Of a DNA stretch of 64,000 nucleotides, positions 1 to 9,436 are shown in pieces. The notes under the pieces are model-generated. The model did no database searches. It was not told the origin of the DNA and worked only from the letters and a program-made list of their open reading frames with translations. Every line of letters starts with the position of its first letter. Position 1 is the first letter of the stretch. Origin of the DNA: UBA11612 sp965228575 (GTDB taxonomy: Bacteria > Pseudomonadota > Alphaproteobacteria > Rhodospirillales > Rhodospirillaceae); assembly GCA_965228575.1 (NCBI GenBank), contig CBDDHW010000007.1, positions 46,775 through 110,774 of the forward strand, written 5' to 3'. Both the position numbers and the translations under genes were made by a program.

Positions 1-1444
1 TTCCGTTCCCTTCTGACCATCGGGTACTCCAAAGACAACACAGCGGCCGGGAATGACGCCGCTGACATCATTAACAACGGTCTCAATGTCTTGAGGATAA
101 ATATTGCGGCCCGCGGTGATAATCAGGTCTTTTGATCGCCCTGTGACGAACACCTCTCCCTCAGAAATGAAACCCAGATCACCGGTCATAAAGTAAGAAC
201 CATTGAAAGATTGAGCTGTCGCTTTAGGGTTTTCGAAGTACCCATCCATGAGAGAGGGACTTTTTACGCCGATTTCTCCTACATGGCCGCCGCTGAGCTC
301 TGTGCCGTTCTCGCCGAAAATCCGAACAGAGGTTTCGTCTAAGACTTGTCCGCAGGAAACTATTGGATCATCACCAGGTTCAATCGGTGCTCCGACGGTC
401 ATCGCGGCCCGATTGAGGCGCGCGAGATGTGGCGTGCGCCCGAAGCCTCCGGACGTAATGGCAAAAGTTGTTTCAGCCATGGCGTAGGAGACTGCGAGGG
501 CTTCGCGTTTAAGGCCGTTTCTTGAAAACGCGTTAAAGAAAAGATCGTGACTATCCTGAGAAACAGGTTCCGAGCAATTTACGACCCCGCGTAAGGACGA
601 CAAATTCAGATCGTTTAAATTTTGCTTGCGGCTCGTGCGGGCGAGAAGGTTGTATGCGAAATTGGGCAACCAACACAGTGTGCCCATGTCTTTCGAAATT
701 GTCTCCATGAGCATCATAGGCTTTTGGATCCATTCGAAAGGCGACATCAAAGTCACGGGAGTTGCTGTTAACAGCGGGAGCATTAGCGCAGTTATAAGAC
801 CCATATCGTGATACAGAGGCAGCCAGCTCACGATATGATCTTCCGGAGTTAATTGGATTGCTTTGGCATAGGCCCCTACTTGCCAGAGAAGTTGTTTCTC
901 GGTGATGCAGACGCCTTTTTTGGCACCGGTTGTGCCCGAGCTGTATTGGATGAATAACGGCGGCGAGGATTTGATAAAAATCTGCCCAGGGGGGGCGTCT
1001 AGGGTAAATCATCGTTGCTTGCAACCCGTTGGCCGACCGCTTGGCTGAGGAGGACACAAAAGTCGGGATCCCCTACCACTAGAGCGGGCCGCGCATTGGC
1101 TATCAGCGGCAAAAGAGTGCGGGCAAAGTCGGTAATCGAGAGCTTGGCTGAAGGATGCGCTGAGATTATCGGCACGCGGCCTGTCAAAAGGGCACCAACC
1201 GCATACAGAAAAACTTCTATTGGATCAGAGAGGACGAGAACAACAGTTTGACCTCTGTCGACGTTGAACTTGTCGAATAGGGCCGATTTTTTTAGGGCGC
1301 TTTCGATCGCCGATCGATACGAATATTCTTCGGTTTCGCGGTCGTTCGTAACAATCCGCAAAAAGGCTTGTCGCCGGAGTGATCAAGGTGAGATTGAATG
1401 CGCGCCGCGATAGTTTTTGACATCACGCGAATTCGCTCGTGCAT
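1..1444 (-). pseudogene. AMP-dependent acyl ligase (fatty acyl-AMP ligase-like), partial and frameshifted
   Basis: An adenylate-forming enzyme that would activate a fatty or other carboxylic acid to an acyl-AMP and possibly acyl-CoA. The C-terminal part runs off the left edge. Visible motifs are the P-loop SSGTTGAKKG, YHDMGL, and the hinge region TGDLGF...GRSKDLII..GRNIYPQDIE, a pattern typical of fatty acyl-AMP ligases. Two single-base shifts break the frame: one T appears lost from the T run at about 1356-1360 (restoring it gives DKPFLRIVTND), and one C from the C run at about 1001-1003 (restoring it gives DDLPLDAPPGQ). The start is taken at an ATG at 1444; an ATG at 1423 is also possible. 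It lies downstream of the acyl-CoA dehydrogenase in the same direction and may end the beta-oxidation operon. Either a decayed gene or sequencing error. Confidence 0.72.
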
Positions 1445-1540
1445 TTCCAACCACGTATCATGATTGGACCATAGCCTTGTTTCTAGAAGTCCGACAAGCG
1501 CCGGCCTTTAGCTGATTGTGACCGCGCGTTCGCAAAAAAC

Positions 1541-3340
1541 TTAGGCCGCGGTCCCGAACAAATCGTCCTCGATGTCCATGATGCTTGAACCACCTGCAAG
1601 GATGGAGGACAAGAGCGCGCCGGTTTGCGGTAGGACCTTGGTCATATAGAACCTGGCCGTCGCGAGTTTCCCTTTGTAAAAGCCTGTGGGGTCGTCGTCT
1701 TGCTTAGTAAGGGCGAGTTTGGTCGTACGGGCCCACATAAAACCGACCGCGACATAGCTTGTCAGTTTGAGAAGGTCGGTGGCCGCTGCGCCCGCTTCGT
1801 TGGGGTTGGACATTCCTTTTTGTGCGACCGCACCGACGGCCTGCTGCAGGCGACCAAAGGATTTTGCGAGCGCAATGATGGTGTCTTCCATCGCCGGGTC
1901 CGACGCATTGTCTTCAATGAATTGTTGGACCGGATGAAAGAAGGCGCGCATATAGCGGCCATAGTGGGCGGTCATCTTGCGCCCCACGAAATCAAGGGCT
2001 TGGATGCCGTTGGTTCCTTCGTACAGCTGGGTGATACGAGCGTCGCGAACAAATTGTTCCATGCCGTGCTCACGAATGTATCCATGCCCGCCGTAAATCT
2101 GCACGCCGAGATTGGCGTTCTCAAAACCTGTGTCCGTTCCAAACGCTTTGATGACAGGTGTGAGCAGTTGAACCAAATCATCGTTACGTTGGCGCTCGGC
2201 GTCGTCTTCGGTTTTTTCCGCGCGGTCTTGAGCGATCGCAACCCACATCACCAGCGCGCGCATGCCTTCGGTGAGGGATTTCATGGTCAGTAGGTTTTTG
2301 CGCACATCGGGATGAACGAGGAGGGGGTCAGCAGGTTTGTCGGGCTGGGCCGCGCCGGTCAGGCCGCGCCCTTGCAGGCGTTCGCGCGCATATTCCAGTG
2401 CGCTTTGGTAGGCAACTTCCGATAAGCCGAGACCTTGCACACCGACGCCAAGCCGTGCGGTGTTCATCATCGCAAACATAGCGCGCATGCCCTTATGCTT
2501 TTCGCCGACCAGCCACCCTTGGGCTTGGTCGAAATTCATGACGCAGGTGCTGGACGCTTTGATCCCCATTTTGTGTTCAATCGACCCGCAGGCCACACCA
2601 TTGCGCGGTCCAACGCTGCCATCGTCTTTGGGAAGAAATTTTGGCACAACGAAATAAACTAATGCCTTTGATGCCCGGCGGTGCATCGGGCAGTTTCGCA
2701 AGCACCAAATGGACGATGTTATCCGTCAGATCGTGTTCGCCCGCGGAAATAAAAATCTTAGTGCCGGTAATTTTAACACTGCCGTCGTCTTGGAGGTTCG
2801 GCTTTTGTTCGGATGAGGCCGAGATCGGTTCCGCAGTGGGGGTTCGGTCAGGCACATGGTGCCGCTCCACGACCCTTCGACGAACTTGGGCAGATAAAGT
2901 TGTTTCTGTGCCTCGGTTCCGTAAAGTTTGAGTGCGTTGTAGGCGCCGTGGGTGAGTCCCGGGTACATGCCGAATGACATGTTGGCCGAACAAATCATTT
3001 CCTCAACCAACATATTAACGGATACCGGGAGACCTTGGCCGCCATATTCGGGATCAGCGGCAATCCCCGTCCAGCCGCCGTCCTTGAATTGAGTGTAGGC
3101 CTCTTTGAACCCCGCCGGTGTACGCACCACGCCGTTTTCATAAGTGCAGCCCTCGATATCACCAGGCAAATTGAGTGGAAACAAAACTTCCGCAGCAAGT
3201 TTACCAGCTTCCTCGAGGACGGCGTCGACAACGTCAGAAGAGAAATCTTCGTAGCCAGGAAGTTCTTGCAGTTCGTCGCCGTTAAAAAGTTCGTGGTAGA
3301 CGAATTTCATGTCACGAAGAGGCGCCGTATACGTGGCCAT
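1541..3340 (-). pseudogene. Acyl-CoA dehydrogenase with three frameshifts
   Basis: FAD-dependent acyl-CoA dehydrogenase of the long (about 600-residue) type, first step of beta-oxidation. The start at 3340 has an AGGAG ribosome site. The N-terminal part reads to MCLTEP; after that a run of five C at about 2835 shifts the frame (four C would give TEPHCGTDLGLIRTKAEP). A second extra C near 2794 precedes QDDGSVKITGTKIF, and an extra T near 2657 precedes VVPKFLPKDDG. The three insertions sum to three, so the first and last segments share one frame and the repaired protein is about 598 residues. The C-terminal half (1541-2701) keeps the IYGGHGYI motif and the C-terminal extension of this subfamily. 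It follows the FadN-like gene by 14 bases. Sequencing error or true decay cannot be separated here. Confidence 0.82.
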
Positions 3341-3354
3341 AGCGGTACTCCTGA

Positions 3355-5698
3355 TTAATTCCTTAGCGGTTTGCCGGTATCGAGCATGTGCTCCATACGT
3401 GCGAGCGAGGCCTCGTTTCGGGCAAGGCCAATGAACGCATCGCGTTCAAGTTTAAGGAGGTCTTTTTTCTGAAAGGGTTTCTGTCTGATCGGTGTTGCCG
3501 CCGCTCAGAACGCCGGCCAAGGCTGTGGCAACAACTTGATCGTGAGCGGTGGCCTTGCCTTGCAGGGCCAGTGTATCGAGCGCCAGCTTTAACCCCGCTG
3601 CACCACCCGGCCCGGGGAGGGAAATTTCAGCACTCTCAGGCGGCGTATAATCCTCGGCCAATTTTAGAGCTTTGGCTTTTGCATCTGCGAGGACGCGGTC
3701 GCGGTTCATGGTGATTCCGTCTTCACGCCGCAAAATCCCCATTTCTTTTGCTTGCGCTGCGGAGCGAGAGACTTGAGCGGTGCCGATCAGCTCAAACGTC
3801 TTAGCGACCGCCGCCATGGGCCCGCGAGGGATTTTCGGGTTGCTCTTAAAGCGCAGCAGCATTTCTTTGCAGCCGCCCCAGGCCGGAATAACGCCGACAC
3901 CAACTTCAACGAGGCCGGTGTAGGTTTCAGCGTGGGCTTGGACGGCGTCCGAGTGCAGGAGGATTTCGCAGCCACCGCCTAAAGCCATTCCGTGCGGCGC
4001 GGACACAACCGGGAAGGGAGCGTATTTAAGCGCAAGATGTGTTTTTTGCCCGTCTTCTATTTGGCTTTCGAGTTCACCCCATACGGCGATGTTGGCGGCA
4101 AACAACATTAGACCGACATTGGCCCCGACGGAAAAATTTGAGCCGTCATTGTAAACGACCAAGGCTTTCCACTTGCCGTCCGTATCCTTTTTGAAGAGCT
4201 TCAGGACGTCCTTGTAGGCTGCAATGGTCATGGGATCGAGACTGTTGGCGCGCGATGTGAACTCCAAACACAGGACTCCGTCACCAATATCCCAAATTTT
4301 GGCCGAGGGGTTCTTTAAGACGGGTTTGGACGTGAGTTTAACGTCCGAGAGTTTCAGGACGCCGTCAGGCCATGTGACATCGGTGTAGGTTCCATCAGAT
4401 GTCAGGTACTGCCTTGCGTTGTTCTCTAGGCGATAAAATCCACCTTTGTCCGCGGCTAATTTTAACAAAGCAGGGACTTCAATTTTTTCGGCGTCGAGTT
4501 TTTCAACCAACCAGGTGGCGTCAATTTCATCGATGATTTCAAACGGGCCCTTTGTCCAGCCGTATCCATCTTTCATGGCTTCGTCGACGTCGAATATCGT
4601 ATCGGCGATTTCTGGGACGAGACCAGCGGTGTAGACGAGAGCTTGGCTCACCATGGCCCACGCAAATCGTCCCCCTTTGTCATCGGTTTCTAGGAGGGCT
4701 TTCAGTCCGCCTTTTTTTGATGCGGATAGACTCGCAAGACGCGCCTTTACCGAGGTGGCGTACTTCGCAGTATTAAGATCGATACTCTCTTTGACGCGCT
4801 GACCGCCCTCTTTATTGAGGCGGTAAAATCCACCCGGACCTTTGCGGCCAATCCAACCCTTTTCGATCATAGATTTTATAATCGGAGGTTCGGTTGCAAT
4901 GCGGTGGTAGTCGTCGCTCTTCGGGAGCAGTGAGCGCATGGACTTCGCGATATGGGGGATCAGGTCGAGACCCACTAAGTCCATAAGCGCGAAGAATCCT
5001 GTTTTTGGAATCCCGAATGGACGTGATCCAACGGCATCGGCCTCTTCTACGGTAAGATTGTATTCAAGCGTGTGCTTGAGTCCGCACTGGAGCCAATAGG
5101 TGCCAATGCGATTCGCAATAAAACCTGGCGTGTCGTTGCAAAGCACGACCCCTTTTCCAAGATGAACGTCGCCAAAATCGCGAATGATTTGGACCACGTC
5201 CGAACGGGTTTGGTCCGATGCAACTATTTCCAGCAGGCGCATATAGCGCGGCGGATTGAAAAAGTGCGTGATCAGAAAGTCGGGCACCATTGAAGCGGGC
5301 ATGCCGCCGGTGAGTTCTTTCAGTGGAATTGTTGAGGTGTTGGACGAAACGATGGAGCCTTTTTTGCGGGCACCCTCGATCTTCTTGTAAAGGTCTTGTT
5401 TGAGATCCAGGCGCTCGATGATGGCTTCGACGATCCAATCGCACTCACCAAGTAAGTCGAGGTTGTCTTCAATATTGCCGGTGGTGACTAATGACGCGTT
5501 GCGTTTCGACATAAACGGCGCGGGGTCCGTCTTCAGCATCTTTGCCACCGCACCTTCGGCAATGGCGTTTCTATTTTCGCCGTCTTTGGGAACGATATCG
5601 AGGAGCACCACGGGAATACCCGCATTGGTGATGTGTGCGGCAATACTTGCCCCCATCACCCCGGCGCCGATTACAGCCGCTTTTTTGATTTCAGCCAT
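3355..5698 (-). CDS. FadN-type 3-hydroxyacyl-CoA dehydrogenase / enoyl-CoA hydratase, frameshift near C-terminus
   Basis: Bifunctional beta-oxidation enzyme. The NAD-binding hydroxyacyl-CoA dehydrogenase part comes first (GAGVMG near residue 11), then its C-terminal domain, then an enoyl-CoA hydratase/isomerase domain (GGGCE oxyanion region, about residue 600). This order is that of Bacillus FadN, not of E. coli FadB. The ATG at 5698 is preceded by GGCAGGAG. As read, the frame stops at 3452 after SEKRPP; dropping one A from the A6 run at about 3463 lets it continue as EKDLLKLERDAF to a stop at 3355, about 780 residues, the usual family length. It sits between the thiolase gene and the acyl-CoA dehydrogenase gene, matching a fadA-fadN-fadE set. 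The lost tail alone may not abolish function. Confidence 0.88.
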
Positions 5699-5712
5699 CC
5701 GTTTGCTCCTGC

Positions 5713-6849
5713 CTAAAGAGCTTCGAGGATGGTGGCGATGCCTTGTCCGCCGCCCATACACATTGTGGCGAGAGCGAATTTTTTCTTCTCACGCTTGAGC
5801 AATGTCGCAGCTTTGCCGGTAATGCGTCCGCCCGATGCACCCAACGGATGCCCAAGAGCGATCGCGCCGCCGTCGATATTGGTTTTGCTGAGATCTAGGT
5901 CAAGATCGTGAACAACGGCGAGACTTTGGGCAGCAAAGGCTTCGTTGAGTTCAATAATGTCCATTTGATCCAGTTTCATGCCGGCACGCTTAAGAGCCTT
6001 GTTCGTGGCTTCGACGGGACCAATCCCCATGATCTCCGGTGCGCATCCGGACAGGGCCATCGATACAATGCGCGCTATCGGTGTGAGCCCATTTTTTGCG
6101 GCGTAGTCTTCCGAGCACACAAGAACAGCGGAGGCGCCATCGGTAAGCGGCGATGACGTACCCGCCGTCACCGAACCTGTGTCCTTAAACGCCGGTTTCA
6201 AGCCGGCCAGTCCTTCGAGCGATGTGTCGGGCCGGATACATCCATCCGTATCGACCAATCCCCCTTCACCCTCGACCGGGACAATCTCGTCTTTGAATTT
6301 CCCCTCTGATTGAGCTTTGGCCGCGCGCGTTTGACTTTCAAGGGCGAATGCCTCTTGTTTCTCGCGCGGAATTTTATACTTCTCGGCTAGATTCTCGGCG
6401 GTCTCGCCCATAGAGATGTAAGCGTGATGCCCGGCGTTCACGAGTTTCGGATTAGGCATCGGATTGAACCCGGGGATGGGCACGCGGGTCATGCTTTCAA
6501 TACCAGCGCAAATAAACGCATCGCCAGCCCCCGTAGCGATGGCACCAGTTGCTTGGTGGATCGCTTGCATAGACGATCCGCAAAACCGGTTGATGGTTTG
6601 ACCGGCGACGCTGTTTGGGAGACCTGCGAGAAACACGACATTGCGGCCAATGTTTAATCCCTGCTCGGCTTCCGGAAATACACACCCCATGGACAGGTCT
6701 TCAATGTCCTCAGGATTGACCTTTGTGTTTTCGAGCAACCCTTTGACAACGGTTGCGGCGATATCGTCGGGGCGTGATTTACGCAACGCGCCTTTACTCG
6801 CCAGAGTAAAAGCGGAGCGGTTGTAGCCCGCGATTACAGCATTGGTCAT
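5713..6849 (-). CDS. Acetyl-CoA acyltransferase (thiolase)
   Basis: Intact thiolase of 378 residues, catalysing the last, thiolytic step of beta-oxidation. The acylated cysteine lies in NRFCGSSMQA (about residue 88), the catalytic histidine in ALGHPLGASG (about 334) and the second cysteine in CMGGGQG near the C-terminus. A GGGAGC ribosome site precedes the ATG. It lies between fadD upstream (57-base gap) and the FadN-like gene downstream (14-base gap), so it is probably co-transcribed with both. Unlike the genes downstream it has no frameshift. Substrate range, degradative FadA versus biosynthetic PhaA, is inferred from context to be degradative. Confidence 0.93.
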   Translation of the reverse strand: MTNAVIAGYNRSAFTLASKGALRKSRPDDIAATVVKGLLENTKVNPEDIEDLSMGCVFPEAEQGLNIGRNVVFLAGLPNSVAGQTINRFCGSSMQAIHQATGAIATGAGDAFICAGIESMTRVPIPGFNPMPNPKLVNAGHHAYISMGETAENLAEKYKIPREKQEAFALESQTRAAKAQSEGKFKDEIVPVEGEGGLVDTDGCIRPDTSLEGLAGLKPAFKDTGSVTAGTSSPLTDGASAVLVCSEDYAAKNGLTPIARIVSMALSGCAPEIMGIGPVEATNKALKRAGMKLDQMDIIELNEAFAAQSLAVVHDLDLDLSKTNIDGGAIALGHPLGASGGRITGKAATLLKREKKKFALATMCMGGGQGIATILEAL

Positions 6850-6906
6850 TTGAAGTGCTCCCTTTGAATTGCGCCCATATGCAGGTGGGCGTTCAAGTTT
6901 ATCTTT

Positions 6907-8607
6907 TTATCCGTTGGCGGTCTTCGCCTTTACATGCTCTTCCTTGAGTTCTTTTTTTGACAGTTTCCCTATGAGTGTCTTGGGAAGTTCGTCGCGAAAT
7001 TCGAAGTGTTCGGGAATTTCAATGGGCGACAGTTTGTCTTTCAGGAAATGGACCATCTCTTGTTCCGCGAGTTCTTTGCCCTTTTTAACTTTTATGTAGG
7101 CTTTTGGCGTTTGCCCGCGATAGGGATCATCCACTCCAATCACAACAACTTCTTCCACTGACGGGTGCAGTTGAACGGCTTCCTCGACGATCCGCGGGTA
7201 AACTTTATATCCAGACGCGATGATCATGTCTTTGATGCGATCGACAATAAATATGTGACCGTCTTCATCCATATATCCGATGTCTCCGGTATGAAACGCG
7301 CCGCCCTTTAGGGCCTCAGCTGTTTCCTTCTCCCGGTTCCAGTACCCTTTCATAACCTGCGGACCACGAACACAGATCTCTCCTTTTTCTCCCGGGCCAA
7401 CGAGGGTGTCATTTTCCAAAGACCGAATCTCTACGATCGTACCAGGCATCGGCAAGCCTACGGATCCGGGCTTATTTTCGCCCACGGTCGGATTTGTGCA
7501 CACCACGGGAGAGGCTTCGCTTAGTCCATACCCTTCAACCACCACGCACCCTGTTCGCGTTTCGAATGTGTGTTTCACATCGACAGGTAAGGGGGCGCCT
7601 CCCGAAATGCACAATTTGAGAGAAGTTAAGTCATAGTCTTCGATGTCCGGATCATGATTGATGGCATTAAAAATTGTTGGCACTGCGGGAAACAAGGTCG
7701 GTTTTTTGCGGTCAATCGTTTTAAGGCAATCCTTTAATTCAAAGCGGGGCATCATGATGATTCGCGCGCCGTACTCCAAACCGCACAGAAGAATCACGGT
7801 CATCGCAAACACATGAAAAAAGGGAAGGGCCGCGAGGAAACTCTCGTCGCCGTAACTGGGCTGGCTATTCCAGCATGCGACCTGCCGCGTATTCGCCGTT
7901 AAATTCGCGTGAGTGAGCATCGCGCCTTTGGGCAATCCGGTTGTACCGCCGGTATATTGTAGAACGGCGATATCGTTCAGAGGATCGATCTCTACCGGGT
8001 CAAATGTTCCGTCATTGTCGGTTAAATCCTCCCAGTGAATTTGGCGATCATCGTCGGTGATGTCCGACACACTCGATCGCTTAAAAAGATTAAACAGAAT
8101 AGATGTGCCGAGCGGGAGCGCCTGAGACATCGAACATATAACGACCTTTTTAACGAGCCGGCTCTCGAGCAAAGATTGCGCTTTCGGATAGATTGCTGTG
8201 AGGTCCATGGCGACGAGGACATCTATTCCGGCATCAGCCGCCATGGTTTCCAATTCGCGCGTCGTGTACAGCGGATTCATATTCACAACTGTGCCGCCGA
8301 CCAAACTCGCTCCAAAAAACGCCGCGACGTAGTAGGGCGTGTTTGGGAGAAGCAATCCGACCCGGGTCCCTTTCTCTACACCAAGATCTTGGAACCCCTT
8401 GGCGGCTTTAGTCGCTAAGTCGAGGGTTTCAGAGTAAGTCCACTGGCGGCCCAAAAAATCCATGCACGGGTTTTGCGGGTACTTTTCGGCCGCATCGTCA
8501 AGTAATTTGAATACTGGCGTGGCCGGCAATGACATCGACCAATCGACGAAGTCGGGATAACTCTTTAGCCAGGGAAATGTCGCAGCATCTGCGTCGGTAG
8601 AATCCAT
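6907..8607 (-). CDS. fadD: Long-chain fatty acid-CoA ligase
   Basis: Activates long-chain fatty acids to acyl-CoA with ATP at the inner membrane and so feeds the adjacent beta-oxidation genes. The AMP-binding signature YTGGTTGLPKGAML, the EGYGLSE motif and the C-terminal hinge DMIIASGYKVYP are all present. The chosen start gives 566 residues beginning MDSTDADAATFPWL, with AGGA six bases upstream; a longer GTG/ATG reading from 8655 lacks a ribosome site. It is probably the first gene of the fatty-acid operon running leftward. A long inverted repeat 58-88 bases upstream may be the operator. Confidence 0.93.
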   Translation of the reverse strand: MDSTDADAATFPWLKSYPDFVDWSMSLPATPVFKLLDDAAEKYPQNPCMDFLGRQWTYSETLDLATKAAKGFQDLGVEKGTRVGLLLPNTPYYVAAFFGASLVGGTVVNMNPLYTTRELETMAADAGIDVLVAMDLTAIYPKAQSLLESRLVKKVVICSMSQALPLGTSILFNLFKRSSVSDITDDDRQIHWEDLTDNDGTFDPVEIDPLNDIAVLQYTGGTTGLPKGAMLTHANLTANTRQVACWNSQPSYGDESFLAALPFFHVFAMTVILLCGLEYGARIIMMPRFELKDCLKTIDRKKPTLFPAVPTIFNAINHDPDIEDYDLTSLKLCISGGAPLPVDVKHTFETRTGCVVVEGYGLSEASPVVCTNPTVGENKPGSVGLPMPGTIVEIRSLENDTLVGPGEKGEICVRGPQVMKGYWNREKETAEALKGGAFHTGDIGYMDEDGHIFIVDRIKDMIIASGYKVYPRIVEEAVQLHPSVEEVVVIGVDDPYRGQTPKAYIKVKKGKELAEQEMVHFLKDKLSPIEIPEHFEFRDELPKTLIGKLSKKELKEEHVKAKTANG

Positions 8608-8664
8608 GTATGTCCTATTTAAAGCCTGAGGCACGGGACGGAATGTGCGGACCATTGCCTATAA

Positions 8665-8695
8665 ACACCTATGTTCATATTAAACATGTAGGTGT
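8665..8695. promoter_or_regulatory. Inverted repeat upstream of fadD, candidate operator
   Basis: ACACCTA at 8665-8671 is matched by TAGGTGT at 8689-8695, and the symmetry continues inward with TGTT and AACA, offset by two bases. The centre is A+T-rich. It lies between the SCP2-like gene and fadD, where a fatty-acid responsive repressor would bind. The identity of the regulator is not visible in the window. Confidence 0.45.
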
Positions 8696-8780
8696 CTGAA
8701 CGCAGAAGAAAACTGGGTGAAATTAAGATCATTGCGATCCAGCCGCGACGCGCGTTTCGAAAGGTCAGGATTTGGTCACG

Positions 8781-9086
8781 TTAGCCCTCGAGTAAGCTCG
8801 AAAGCTTGAGGGCGATGCCCTTTGATCCAAAAACCTTCAATTTTCCCATAGTAAAAGCGACCATCGGATTCAGGTCTCCTTCGATCAGTTTTGCGAGGTC
8901 GTCTGACGATAATACGAGCGTGGTTTCAGCGTCGTCGTCGTCAGGGTTAGGCGTGATCACAACCTCACTTCCTGTTGCATCCAGCATGATTTTTCCGTCA
9001 TCGCCAAGGTCGAACAAAATGGTGTGGCCGAGCTCTTCGAGCTTATCTGCCTGTTCATTCATGGCTTTGATCAAGGTGTCCAACAT
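8781..9086 (-). CDS. SCP2 sterol-binding domain protein
   Basis: A 101-residue protein consisting of one SCP2 fold, a hydrophobic-pocket domain that binds lipids or acyl-CoA. Recognisable are the acidic loop PNPDDDDAETTLVLSSDDLAKLIEGDLNP's core pattern (T-x-x-LSSDDL..L..G.LNP) and the ending MGKLKVFGSKGIALKLSSLL, where the family usually reads GK(L/I)KI.GD...A..L..L. It is commonly found next to fatty-acid degradation genes, as here, and may shuttle acyl-CoA. Probably the leading gene of, or independent from, the fadD operon; 173 bases with a candidate operator separate them. Confidence 0.88.
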   Translation of the reverse strand: MLDTLIKAMNEQADKLEELGHTILFDLGDDGKIMLDATGSEVVITPNPDDDDAETTLVLSSDDLAKLIEGDLNPMVAFTMGKLKVFGSKGIALKLSSLLEG

Positions 9087-9436
9087 TGTATTTCAGTCCT
9101 TAATTTGGGAGGCTTGTTTCTTGAGGATACGTTGTAGAGACAGACGATCTATCCGCTAAGTGATTAAAACAACGCCATTTTTGGTTTTCTCGCGATAGTT
9201 TAAAACTCTGTCTATGCAAAATTACCACTACGTGCGACTACAGGCGCTCGTTTTTTCTCGATCTCGGGAGAGTTTCGCCGGGTTTCAGTCCTTAGAAATG
9301 CTGGAATTTCATGGCCTTAATTGACCTTCCCGCAGCAAAGAGATAGCTTTGGAAGAGGATACCGGGGCTTTTTCTGCCGTCGTGAGGAGGGTTACGCGGT
9401 AGGTTAGCTGCGAGCTTCGAACAGGACAGAGGTTAG
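9087..9436. other. Intergenic region between divergent genes
   Basis: A 350-base gap between the SCP2-like gene (leftward) and the EAL-like gene (rightward). It must hold both promoters. A weak TTGACC / TAGCTT pair near 9320 points rightward. An AGAGG ribosome site precedes the ATG at 9437. I see no small gene or repeat. Confidence 0.5.

Noticed and set aside
551..1057. 168-codon minus-strand frame in the ligase region
   Set aside because: It is an off-frame reading of the ligase; the correct frame there carries SSGTTGAKKG and YHDMGL.
2577..2993. Separate 138-codon minus-strand gene inside the acyl-CoA dehydrogenase
   Set aside because: Only its middle (QDDGSVKITGTKIF onward) is meaningful; that part is the frameshifted central segment of the dehydrogenase, not a separate gene.
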